Below, piece by piece: positions 42,505-52,600 of a stretch of 64,000 nt of DNA (positions are counted from its first letter, which is position 1; each line of letters begins with the position of its first letter). Below the pieces are notes generated by a model. That model was not told the origin of the DNA. It ran no database searches and saw only the letters and a program-made list of their open reading frames with translations. A program made the translations under genes and the position numbers. Source of the stretch: Adineta ricciae (taxonomy: Eukaryota > Rotifera > Eurotatoria > Adinetida > Adinetidae); the NCBI GenBank assembly GCA_905250025.1, contig CAJNOJ010000376.1:18001-82000 (forward strand). The letters run 5' to 3'.

Positions 42505-45500
42505 ATGGAGATTCTGCATCTTTTGATATTTTTTACATTATTCAAGGGATCTATTGCGCAACAATCGATATATCATTCTCATCAACCCGTATTATCCACT
42601 TTCGGATTCCATTGTCTTTATGCTTATTTGATTGATGATGAACAGTATCGTGGTACCACTACCGACATAACTTATCATCTCATTCCGTACTGTCGACGAC
42701 CAGCTGACGACGAAGAATTGAAATCCGAGTTCTCCGCGATTTCATCCAGCAATATGTATAACAGCATAACGTTTCATGATTTATACAAGAGTAATGTCAC
42801 CGTGGAACAATTACTTCATTGGAAAGCACCGATCGATCTAATTGAACATTATCTAGCGAAAAGTACAGACTCAACGACCGTGTTTTACAACTGTTCTTTG
42901 CCATGGTTTGGTTCTAGATGTCAATACAGGTTTGCAAACGAATCAGCGTCATCATTTAGTGACATTGTTCGACTAAATTTCTTGACGCGATTACCCATTT
43001 TCGACGGAGCTCCAACTGATTTCGACGTTGGCACATGCTATCCGTTTTTACCGAAATGTTTTCCTAAACCTATACCGGTCTGTCTCGATTGGCGTCAGAT
43101 TTGTGATGGAAACGTTGATTGTGCTAACGGTGACGATGAACAATATTGTGAAGCACTAGAAACGAATGAATGCCCCAACGACAGTTATAGATGTCACTAT
43201 AGTGGTGAATGTGTGTCCTTCACATTCGTACAAGATGAACGCAATAATGCTGAGTGTCTTGATGGAACTGATGAAACAGAAATCTATACGGATGCTAGTG
43301 ATAGTCTTGGAATTTTATGTTATACGGTCCCAACGTTTCGGTGTGAGGAACGTACTAGTCGCTTTCCACATTCTTTTCAATGTGGCGACGGCCAATATAT
43401 TCCCTTTCATCGGATTGATTCATTACTAACTACCGAATGTCGTAATGGTCGACATATACGATTCACACGACATGGCGGCGATGTATCTTTGAGTATTCTG
43501 AATGAAGTTCTGAAGCAGTTTTATAACTCTACATTGAGCTCAATGATGCTCATTCTCAATCAAACGCTGACAGATCCGCACGCAGTGTATTCGATCATTG
43601 CGTGTCCATCTCCTGGTAGCAAATGTTTATCAAAATGGTTTTTCAAAGCTCTATTACCCCCAATATTTTCTACATTCTACTTTCTCTACCTACCCGATCG
43701 ATTATTTCAAGATTTCTATTATGTTGTTGATCCAGACTTCATTTGTGTTCGCACAGAAAAGTGTCCTGGATTGATCAGACATGCTACAGATATTGGGTTA
43801 AATAGCGTTGGACTCGCTTGTAGCTCTATCGATCAGCTGCTGAACGAGTCGTTAATCAGTACAGGAATAGTACACATAGCTTTGCGTGAACTATTGAGTT
43901 ATTGTTCAACAGCTGCAAACGAGCAAACATGCTCTCATTCTTCACTCTTTTACTGTCCATTATCAAAGAAATGTATTTCAAAACACCGCCTTGCTGACGG
44001 TATCTCCGATTGCTTTTTCAATGAGGATGAAACATATTCAGCGTGTCAATTTAATGACTTACAACGATTTATTTGTACATCTGAACCAAACAAATGCTTG
44101 TCACCAATAGCATTATTTAACGGTAGAAAGGAGTGCAGAGATGGAGAAGATGAGTTGAATGAACATCAACGAGATGTTCTCAATGGATACGTGCCAGTTA
44201 GTCTTGTATGTGATAATAAACTTCATCCATTGTTACAAAGCGCAAACGAAACCGATGAAACCAATTGTGAACTTTGGCCATGTAGTAATCCTTATACGCA
44301 GTGTGATGGTTATCAACATTGTCGGAATCTTTCGGATGAATACAACTGTCCTCGAATGCAATATACCATAAGTGAAGACAAATGTTCTAAAACAATACTT
44401 ACAGGTCTATTTTGTAAGCGAATACTAAATTTAATGGAAGAAAAATTCAATGCCGAAATAATCTATACTGAACATAACGACTCTCTGCAAAATATTACAA
44501 ATAAGAACGTCACAAAGTGTCCTCCACTACCTACATGTTTCACTCTGCATACAATATGTAACTTCTATTCACCATCGACGTCAACTATCAATCCATGTAT
44601 GACAACAGATACACTCTTCTGTTTCTGGGAGCATTTATACTGGGGATCAATATTTAAAACACATATTTGTCCTTTCAGTTTGTCCAGTGTTAATACTAAA
44701 GCACAGAAAGAATCGTTCTTCACGCCATCACGCATGGGTAATTTTCCATCACTATCGACAACAACAACGTCCAAGAAAAATCGCTCGAATATCGAATCGC
44801 CAACTAAGATTTCACCACCAAACAGAAACTTTGAAAACTGGTACTGTAATCGAGGGATTCTCGTTTGGTTCAATCATAGTCAATCCAGAAAGTGTTTCTG
44901 CTCGCCAAGCTACTTCGGTGATCGATGCCAATGGCAAAATCAACGTGTGAGTTTAACGTTACAACTAGAATATCGCACCGATGCTTTTATCAACATTGTG
45001 TTTCAACTTGTTATCATGCTTCTCGACGAACAACGACGAATTACATCGTATCACGAACAGATCCTCTATATTCCAAAGCAAGACTGTGGCAGAAAATATA
45101 ATATTTATTTACTCTATCCAACGAAACCAAAGAACCTTTCTGCAAACTACTTTATACATATCGATGTGTTCAACAAAATCACATTGACATATTTAGCCAG
45201 TTGGCATTTACCTATTCCTTTTCCATTTCTACCAGTCAATCGAATTGCAAGTCGCTTCTTCATACCAACTGCATCGATCATTTCTAAACCGTGTCCTTTA
45301 GTCTGTGGTGAACATGGTCAATGCGTTCAATATGCGAATGGAAATCGCTTGTACTTTTGTCAATGCGAACAAGGATATTCTGGTTTATCATGTGATATAA
45401 AGCATCAGTGCACTTGTTCATCTAACTCTATTTGTCTTTCTTCATCGATTTGTGTTTGTCCAGTGACTCAATTCGGTCCAAGATGTTATCTCAATCGTTC

Positions 45501-47208
45501 CATCTGTCGAACAAATCCATGTCAAAATCATGGCGAGTGTGTGCCTGTTGACGATCGAATTGAATTCAACAAGTTTATCTGTTTATGCAAACAGAATTTC
45601 TACGGACCGGTATGTGAATATCACAAAAATCGAATTGATATTCAATTTGACAACAACAAACTCAATCTCATGCCATTTATCTACATCCATTTCATCACCG
45701 CTTCTGAATTTCAGCCTCATCAACAAACAACACAATTGAAAAAGATAAATATTGCACAGAATTTTGTCACAGTTTATGCCAGCTACTCATTTCATCTCGC
45801 ATTCATCGAATTGCCTGATCGTACATATTACTTAATCATATCGAAAGAGAAATCCATCGATGCCGAACATATTCAAACAAATGTAGTGATGAATCATCGA
45901 TGTCCGAATCTCACTCAATTAACAAATTCAACTTTTGCCAATGACTTATTTCTTCATCGTGTAAAGTTTTACCCTCTATTATGTCAACAGAATCAAAATC
46001 TCAAATGTTTTCATGACGAAAAACATATGTGCATTTGTGATTTGGATCGTTTCTCCAATTGCTTTACATTCAATACCTCGTCGTCACACGACTGCCAAGG
46101 AGAGAATATTTGCGAACATGGTGGCCAGTGTTTTCAAGATAATTCGAAATGTCCCGTCCAATCAGTGTGTTCGTGTTCAGAATGTCACTATGGAACGAAG
46201 TGTCAATTCTCAACAGAACGTTTCGTCTTTTCACTTGACTCAATTCTCACTTATCATATTCAACCGAATGTATCAATTAATCAACAATTAATTATTATTA
46301 AAATATGTATTTTCATCACAACAATCATGCTTGCCTTTGGATTGGTCAATGGTCTGTTGTCTGTTACAGCATTTCGTATGAAAGGCATTAACAAAACTGG
46401 TTGTAACGTGTATCTTCTAGTTTCATCTTGGAATTCCTTGGCTTTAATCATTATCTTCTATGCGAAGTTTTGGCATTTACTTTTCGCACAGATGGCAGCG
46501 ATAACGAATAAACTTTATCTAACGGCAAATTGCATATTGTCCGATATGTTGATGAATGTTCTCATTACAAGTAATGATTGGCTTTACGGATGCGTTGCAA
46601 TCGAACGAGTTTTTACTGTTTCCAAAGGTGTCAAATTTAATCAAGTGAAAAGTAAAACGTTTGCCAAATGGATTAGTTTGTGTGTATATCTAATGACAAT
46701 TTTGACACGTATTCACGATCCTCTTCATCGTCATTTGATAGATGATACTGACGTTGATCAACAACGAACATGGTGCATTGTTCAATATTCTACTGCTATG
46801 AAGACGCTCAATCTTTTCATTACTTTTTTCCATTTTTTCGTGCCCTTTTTGATTAATTTCATCTCAACATTTACCATTATCATTTTGATTGCTCGCTCAC
46901 GTTCAACGATTCAGCGTCAAACAACATTTAAAAATCATCTCAAACAACAATTCCACAAATTCAAACATCATCTGATTGCCTTATCCGTTGTGTTCATTTT
47001 AACACTACCACGTCTCGTCATTTCAATTATTAGTGGATGTATGAAGTCATCAACAGACCCGTGGCTACTTCTTCTCGGTTATTTCATGTCATTTATTCCG
47101 TCTATGATGACATTTGTCGTTTTCATATTGACAGCGCAGAAATACAAACAACAATTTCGTACGACCATACAGCAAACTGTTCGACAAATTCGCACTCGTT
47201 TTACTTGA
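42505..47208 (+). CDS. LDLa/EGF-repeat 7TM receptor, copy 1
   Basis: 1567 residues in a single exon. I start at ATG 42505, which gives a signal peptide (LLIFFTLFKGSIAQ) and matches the start of copy 2; 14 further codons are open upstream. LDLa-type modules with CDW..ICDGNVDC..GDDE.YC stand at about 177-216, 222-260, 482-515, 522-550 and 588-615. A Thr-rich linker is near 750. EGF modules (CGEHGQC, PCQNHGEC, CEHGGQC) are at about 930, 1001 and 1196. A 7TM domain runs from about 1255 to 1550, with GCNVYLLVSSWNS after TM1, IERVFTV as the DRY-like box after TM3, and a basic C-tail. This is a class A receptor with a large ligand-binding ectodomain, on the plasma membrane. Ligand unknown. Intact in both copies. 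Confidence 0.88.
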   Translation: MEILHLLIFFTLFKGSIAQQSIYHSHQPVLSTFGFHCLYAYLIDDEQYRGTTTDITYHLIPYCRRPADDEELKSEFSAISSSNMYNSITFHDLYKSNVTVEQLLHWKAPIDLIEHYLAKSTDSTTVFYNCSLPWFGSRCQYRFANESASSFSDIVRLNFLTRLPIFDGAPTDFDVGTCYPFLPKCFPKPIPVCLDWRQICDGNVDCANGDDEQYCEALETNECPNDSYRCHYSGECVSFTFVQDERNNAECLDGTDETEIYTDASDSLGILCYTVPTFRCEERTSRFPHSFQCGDGQYIPFHRIDSLLTTECRNGRHIRFTRHGGDVSLSILNEVLKQFYNSTLSSMMLILNQTLTDPHAVYSIIACPSPGSKCLSKWFFKALLPPIFSTFYFLYLPDRLFQDFYYVVDPDFICVRTEKCPGLIRHATDIGLNSVGLACSSIDQLLNESLISTGIVHIALRELLSYCSTAANEQTCSHSSLFYCPLSKKCISKHRLADGISDCFFNEDETYSACQFNDLQRFICTSEPNKCLSPIALFNGRKECRDGEDELNEHQRDVLNGYVPVSLVCDNKLHPLLQSANETDETNCELWPCSNPYTQCDGYQHCRNLSDEYNCPRMQYTISEDKCSKTILTGLFCKRILNLMEEKFNAEIIYTEHNDSLQNITNKNVTKCPPLPTCFTLHTICNFYSPSTSTINPCMTTDTLFCFWEHLYWGSIFKTHICPFSLSSVNTKAQKESFFTPSRMGNFPSLSTTTTSKKNRSNIESPTKISPPNRNFENWYCNRGILVWFNHSQSRKCFCSPSYFGDRCQWQNQRVSLTLQLEYRTDAFINIVFQLVIMLLDEQRRITSYHEQILYIPKQDCGRKYNIYLLYPTKPKNLSANYFIHIDVFNKITLTYLASWHLPIPFPFLPVNRIASRFFIPTASIISKPCPLVCGEHGQCVQYANGNRLYFCQCEQGYSGLSCDIKHQCTCSSNSICLSSSICVCPVTQFGPRCYLNRSICRTNPCQNHGECVPVDDRIEFNKFICLCKQNFYGPVCEYHKNRIDIQFDNNKLNLMPFIYIHFITASEFQPHQQTTQLKKINIAQNFVTVYASYSFHLAFIELPDRTYYLIISKEKSIDAEHIQTNVVMNHRCPNLTQLTNSTFANDLFLHRVKFYPLLCQQNQNLKCFHDEKHMCICDLDRFSNCFTFNTSSSHDCQGENICEHGGQCFQDNSKCPVQSVCSCSECHYGTKCQFSTERFVFSLDSILTYHIQPNVSINQQLIIIKICIFITTIMLAFGLVNGLLSVTAFRMKGINKTGCNVYLLVSSWNSLALIIIFYAKFWHLLFAQMAAITNKLYLTANCILSDMLMNVLITSNDWLYGCVAIERVFTVSKGVKFNQVKSKTFAKWISLCVYLMTILTRIHDPLHRHLIDDTDVDQQRTWCIVQYSTAMKTLNLFITFFHFFVPFLINFISTFTIIILIARSRSTIQRQTTFKNHLKQQFHKFKHHLIALSVVFILTLPRLVISIISGCMKSSTDPWLLLLGYFMSFIPSMMTFVVFILTAQKYKQQFRTTIQQTVRQIRTRFT

Positions 47209-48221
47209 TTGTTCAACTAGATGCTTAAAATGTATTTTGCTTAGCTCGTGATGCCTCTCTATATAAAATTATACGTGGATATTTATTAAGCGTTAAACAT
47301 CTACAATATCAACTTGCCAGTTCGACGAAGAAGCAATTCGAAAATGAGCTTATCACCCTTGAAAGTTACCCTTTATACGACTTTAGCCGTTCTTCAACCA
47401 CCTTTTTTGCATAATCCTCTGTTCGATACCACCCATTGTATTGATATCGACTGTGTAGTAATCTGTGGGGTTTTGTGAATAACTATTGAAGCCCATAGTA
47501 TCGCGTTTACCCTCTGAGAAAATCCAGAGACACAACGAAATTGTTTTGATTTGCCATAGATGTTGTACTTACCATTGCAACAACTGATTGTATTCTGTAC
47601 TTACATTCAGTCGATAATCAGCCGTACCGTCTTGAAATGCGATATCATAGCCCATTGTGATGCGTGATTTATACATAATTTAATCGTAAAAAATGAAGAG
47701 AGCATAGTCGAAGGCAATCATAACGTTGCAGCAATTTTCTTCCTATCGATCACTAACAACCACTATCCGATGTTGAAGTTCAAATATGAGAAACGGTAAC
47801 ATACATCAATGCAAGTATTAATTAGCGAAGAGAGAGAGGGTGCGAGAAAGATTGTTCCTTGGAGTGAAGTGTTGCAATATGATTCTGTTTCCACAAATCC
47901 CAACTTCTTGTACGGCCCGACGGCTAACTCATGCATGACAAGGTGTTTCTTATTTCATGTGTGGTGAGTGTGCGGTAAAACTCATCTTAAAAAGGACGAA
48001 CATGACTCAGAAAATAAATCACCATACAATGGAATTGCGACATCTATCCGATCATATTCCACATGTGCATATTCTCTCATATACTTCATATTTGATTTCT
48101 TACATTCCGTTTCCTGAAGAAAATATCGAAAAATACAATCATGTTAATCTAGATTCCTAAGTCCGAGTAAATATAACAAACGAAGAAGTAAAACTGAAAA
48201 AGAGTCTCAGTTTGTGACATG
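47209..48221. other. Spacer between receptor and GEVED gene, copy 1
   Basis: Convergent 3' ends of two genes. The 67-codon frame at 47957-48160 is open in both copies, but most differences change amino acids, so it is probably not coding. Confidence 0.4.
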
Positions 48222-50177
48222 TCAATACCAAGATTGTCGTGTAATATGTACGATATAGTCTCTTGCTTCACCATATCCATCATTGTAACAAGCTTTGCGA
48301 TTGTACGGATCTCTGTTCAAGTTGACACGCATCGTATGAGGTACATTGAGCATGTTATAGTCACTCATGGCAGGAATAATAATACTCAAGTCATGAACAC
48401 CATTCCTGTAACCAGCATTACGATCATCCTCCCTTAACAATCGTTCAGTATTTTCATCGAATTGACCATCATTGTTCAGATCCATCCAAATACTGATAGA
48501 ATGAGGTGAATCACAATAACTGTTGACCATTGACGCGTCGGCATTGTTCGAGTCTCTGAAACTCCAAGGTTCCACGCAATATAGTTCAATAGTCAGAGTA
48601 TAAACTTTGTTCTCGAGCATCATCACACTAAAACGATTTTGATCTTGATAGTTGTTTGTTGCACTACATCGTGTCATTTCATCGTGAAGGAGTGTATTCT
48701 GTTCACCTGACAGTTTAACGAATCGTATGGCACTACTGCCTGCTGAGCAGATCAAGTTTCCAGGTAGACAGAGTGTTGATTCAGTGGCTTCTACGAAACA
48801 AAGTTAAAACAATATTTTCCAAAAGACTTCCATCTTATCACAAACCCGCTTTTAAATGAACAATGACATCTGATTCAGGCACTGATGCTAATTCTTGTCC
48901 AGTGACATATCCAACACCTACGCAAGTCAAACACAAGTCATTTATAGTACGTTAGTCAACAAATCTAATACAGAATATTACTTGAACATGGTTTCCTTGG
49001 AACAATATTCACTGTATATTCCAATACTTGACTGTGATCTGTGTTACCACATTCTCGTTGATAACTATCACTTCGCGTTAATCGAATACGCAAACGATGT
49101 ACTCCTCTTTTCACATTTATATCGTCGATTGCTGGCACAGAGATTTGCAGGTCATATCCTCGTTCTTGTGTTTCGTCATCGATTCGCGATCGACGATGAA
49201 CTCGATTTTCGGAGTCGTCAAATCTTCCATCATCATTCAGATCAATCCATACATCCACGTGATGACTGAGAGCACAATCATTGTCAAGCGAATCTCGATC
49301 ATAGATTTCAGGACAGCCAAGCTGAATTCGTAACAGATATAGAGTATATCCATACCACGTCAGAGTTGAGTGCTGTCGAGTATGATATCCACTAATAATC
49401 ATGTCACTTGGACTTGCATCTCGGATCTGTGTTCCCTGCTCACCACCAATCATCACATATACGATCTTGGCTGGAGTCGAATGGCATGTGAATGTTTTTC
49501 TTACAACCGAAACAACTGGACATGGTGCTGATAACAACAACAACAACAATAAACAGAGTCAACTTTCTGCAGAGAAACACTTCTTACCTGCACACATTGA
49601 TTTCGGAACTATGTTCACCATATATTCTCGTATTTCGCTGTAATCTCCATTGCCACAATCTCTTGCATACTCACCGCCCGCTGAAATACGAATGCGCATA
49701 CGATGTTGTCCAGTTTTTATGTCAACACCATCAATTGTTGGAATACACACTTCCAAACCAAATCTTCCTCGCGAGTTTTTACCTTCACCGAGTGAATTGT
49801 GAAGAACACGATTCTCAAACTCGTCGAATCTTCCATCGTCATTCAAGTCAATATGCACATCACCACGATATCCTAGTCGACAACCATCATCATACGAACC
49901 ATCGCGATACTGTCCACCACAATCCAACTCAAGAGAAAGTACATTCACACTATTTTCGCATAAACTAATACTGAGATGACGTTGATTTTCATAGCTATTC
50001 AGGGCAAAGTTTGCTTGTGTCTCATCACGAATCTCTGTGTTGTGATGACCGGACATGAAAACCGAACGGACTGAAGCAGGTTTCACAAAACACAAGGGAT
50101 TGATTGCTTTCACAGGTGCCATTGTTATGGTTGTCGTTGTTCTTCGACGTTGTTTTCTCGTTGTAGTAGTAGTACTA
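48222..50177 (-). CDS. Secreted GEVED-repeat protein, copy 1 (5' end missing)
   Basis: Four exons on the minus strand: from beyond 50122 to 49588, 49527-48982, 48917-48846 and 48790-48222; introns 60, 64 and 55 bp, all phase 1. Three repeats of ~150 residues each contain a calcium-type loop (DLNDDGRFDD, DLNDDGRFDE, DLNNDGQFDE), a .IPA.D or .IPTID strand, G.HRLRIRL and a C-terminal YGEARDYIVHI or equivalent. This is the GEVED domain pattern known mainly from secreted bacterial proteins. The N-terminal extension is a Thr-run (TTTTT..RRRTTTT), still in frame up to the single N at 50178. Beyond it the sequence is repeat DNA, so the gene's start is lost or lies elsewhere. Confidence 0.7.
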
Positions 50178-50192
50178 NTTACCGAAAAAAAT

Positions 50193-50396
50193 ATCTTTCT
50201 TTTAGAAAAAGGAGGACATGTTTAAAAGTGCAAATCCATAATAGTCATTTATAGCGAACTTCTGCTTTCTGTGAAGAGTAATTGTCAGTCAGGAATATAT
50301 AATAATTAAAAGCAACACAAGTAGTCCTTTGACTCTTTTGAAGACTGTGAGGCGAATGAAGATCAGTCTCTGGGGATCCTTCCAAAGGTTATACTT
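50193..50396 (+). repeat. Dispersed repeat, copy 2 (first copy at 3114)
   Basis: Aligns with 3114-3325 in direct orientation, about 15% diverged. Confidence 0.75.
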
Positions 50397-50454
50397 CTGT
50401 CTTTTTTTTGGATAAAACGCACATAGGACTATTTTATTTTCAGTCAGTGGTTCA

Positions 50455-50500
50455 GTCGAGGGCATAGCGAGTCTCCCTCGACGAGCGTTACTAGTTGATA
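50455..50500 (-). repeat. CGCTCGT...CCCTCGACTGAA motif, copy 3
   Basis: Reverse complement reads AACGCTCGTCGAGGGAGACT then CGCTATGCCCTCGACTGAA, matching 4036 and 20261. The 17232-type repeat follows directly on the right (50497-50543). Confidence 0.6.
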
Positions 50501-50542
50501 GTATATTGATACAATATTATTAATAATTATATTTAAATAGTT

Positions 50543-50710
50543 GAGGGTGTGAGGGTGCGAGTGAGTTAAAGATAGAGATTATAAGGAGTTCAAAGTATTG
50601 TTCCATATGAGTGGTCCACGAAGAAGAACATTTAATACTCCAGACATGAAGGCAACCGCATATACACATTAATAAATGCGAGGGTGAGGGTGAGGGTGTG
50701 GGTGGGGTGA
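50543..50710 (+). repeat. G-rich telomere-like tracts
   Basis: GAGGGTGTGAGGGTGCGAG at ~50543-50565 and GAGGGTGAGGGTGAGGGTGT followed by GGGTGGGG at ~50681-50708. They are irregular TG1-3 / GGGTGA type units on one strand, like degenerate telomeric repeat. Confidence 0.5.
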
Positions 50711-50721
50711 AAATTTTTTAT

Positions 50722-50840
50722 GATTGGAACCGATAGAGCTCATCAAGTTGTACTTAGAACCAGTGTTGGCTTAATTGGAACCTACGCTGAAACGAACGCG
50801 CTCAAGAAAATGTCGAATCCTGCCCGAAGGTATCCTACGT
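50722..50840 (+). repeat. Dispersed repeat (reverse copy at 29926)
   Basis: TGATTGGAACCGATAGAGCT to GAAGGTATCCTACGT; ends 12 bp before the duplicated block starts. Confidence 0.75.
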
Positions 50841-51129
50841 AAAAAAAATATTTTTACTTGTGAAAACTTTCGAACGCGTTATTTTGAGTTTAAACTCTGT
50901 CTTACTTTTTGACACTTTGGTAAGATATTATCTTATATCTTTTCAAATTTGTTCAAACTTTTTTGTTAAAAATACCATCAAAATGCTGCATTTCACTTAA
51001 CATTACCAAAAGAATTTTTAACGGATGTGCAGTTTTCGTATTAATTAAATTATATGTGCAGCTATGTCAACCAATAACAGATCATTTTTCAATGTAAATT
51101 AACTTTAGTATACATGTGCGACGAATTTT

Positions 51130-51295
51130 TAGTGGCTGCGCCAAGAGTGAGCTGACCCCACCTTGACTTTGAAAACTTTCCACAGAAAACTAATATTCGT
51201 TCTATAAAAATGTACGATTTCTATAATGAGCGCACCATAAAAAATTTTCTCCATATGTTCAGCCCACCCTCAAGAAAATTCTGGCGCCGCCGCTA
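51130..51295. mobile_element. 166 bp MITE-like insertion, absent from copy 1
   Basis: Begins TAGTGGCTGCGCCAA and ends, read inward, TAGCGGCGGCGCCAG, a 15 bp inverted pair with three mismatches. Further in, CTGACCCCACC faces GAGGGTGGGCTG. Copy 1 has the uninterrupted site (GACGAATTTGAATTGTCC, about 34607), so the borders are known to within a few bases. A target duplication is not clear. Confidence 0.65.
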
Positions 51296-51909
51296 CAAAT
51301 TGTCCGTGTGTCATGATTATATGTAGTTTACATGGGCAGCACAAGCTCCATCTTGAAGGAAAAGCAATAAAACTTTTAAATCTATACTAGTGACTGTTGT
51401 GACAGTACACGAGAAAACTATAGTTTTTCAATTACTTTTTGGATAATTGTGAAAACTCATGTGAAATTTTGTGAAAAATTTTTAAATATTTCTGAGAACT
51501 TACGGTAGTTTCCGACACGTCTCGACGAACATTTCCGAAAATAATCGAAAAATCGGATAAGTCATTGAAAAAAGTCTTTAGCTTTCTAGATTTATTATTT
51601 AAAAATATCTCGATAAAGTTTTCAATTTTCGACATTCTTTCTTCGATAACAAAGTTTTTGGAAGAGAGAAAGGAAGATTCAATACTCGTAGAATAACTTT
51701 CAAAAGACGAAAATGTTAATAGAGGCAATAACTTTCTATTGCCTCCCCAGATATTTTTTAGGGGAGACAATTGCTTCCCTTCGTCTATGAGGTGCGCCGT
51801 CTATGATAATATCTGTTACTAATATTACTTTCACTAGCAACTATATAAACATTACAAGTGAATGAATTTCGACTTGATTTTATTAAAAAACAACTGAAAA
51901 AGAAACAAA

Positions 51910-52412
51910 TTATTTATCCTTCTTGTTGATCAATGTTGTGATAAAATCTGGCGCTCTAGTTAGTCCACCGCCTGCAGCACCGTATTGAACAAAAATATTT
52001 TTCAACGGTTCAATCCAATTCAGTTGTCCATATCGGCTAACTTGTCGATTGCAACCGTAAACATGAATTGGTTTCACTTGACATTCTCGTCCCAACGNNN
52101 NNNTGGTAATCTTTCATCGATTGAATGTAGACAGGAGTTTTTTTTTGCATGCTTTTCTTTGATTTCGTCTAGATTATTTCCAATTAGAAATTCGTATCGA
52201 GCGAAATGTTTGTGAAACAAATCCAATTGTTGAATGTCATTTGTCAGAAAAGGATGATGCATTCCTGAGATGAAATACTTTTTATGTTGTTCATTCGTAT
52301 GAATACTAAATTCATCATGTTCTTCTATTGTATCGTTGTATCGCGAATGTAATTTTGCTATTGTTGCCGTTGTTATTCCAAATACACCGAGATAACCTAG
52401 TCGGCGATACAT
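51910..52412 (-). pseudogene. FAD oxidoreductase-like protein, copy 2, middle missing
   Basis: The N-terminal third (ATG at 52412; upstream frame to 52532) and the last ~60 residues (51910-52095) are present. Bases equivalent to 35416-36573 of copy 1 (1158 bp, 386 codons) are replaced by six Ns. Just upstream of the Ns the two copies also differ in the K/L codons (HAKKNS against HALKTP). As the gap is not a real length, this may be an assembly collapse rather than a deletion; as it stands the FAD-binding core is absent. Confidence 0.8.
52098..52103. other. Six-N gap
   Basis: Six Ns standing for at least 1158 bp by comparison with copy 1. Confidence 0.99.
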
Positions 52413-52600
52413 ATTACGCCGATGGTGCTTGTGAGAAATTCGGAATGAATGTTTTATCTTTGGTGTTTCATCTTCGGTTACTGATAAGTATAAAAGCGAA
52501 AACGTGCTTTTATCTTCAATTGAAAAAAACAAATAGATGGTATCTTTTTCTTTTATTACTCAAGGTTATTTAAAAAAAGAACGAAAGAAAAACTTATAAA

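Larger units (their letters stand above)
34390..48320 (+). repeat. 14 kb direct duplication, copy 1
   Basis: Collinear with 50853-64000 in gene order, orientation and most intergenic sequence. The left border lies where TTTCGAAC..GTT.TTT and GAGTTTAAACTCTGTCTTAC begin to match; the right part of copy 2 runs off the window. Identity is about 95% by eye in coding parts. Indels between copies are listed in the findings. Confidence 0.93.
50178..50852. other. Junction between the two 14 kb copies, repeat-dense
   Basis: Contains in order: an isolated N, the 3114-type repeat, the inverted CGCTCGT motif, the 17232-type repeat, G-rich tracts and the 29926-type repeat. No gene. This is where a duplication or assembly junction must lie. 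Confidence 0.8.

Noticed and set aside
47957..48160. 67-codon plus-strand frame, open in both copies (63641-63844)
   Set aside because: About eight of ten base differences alter the protein, so no sign of selection for coding; no recognisable features.
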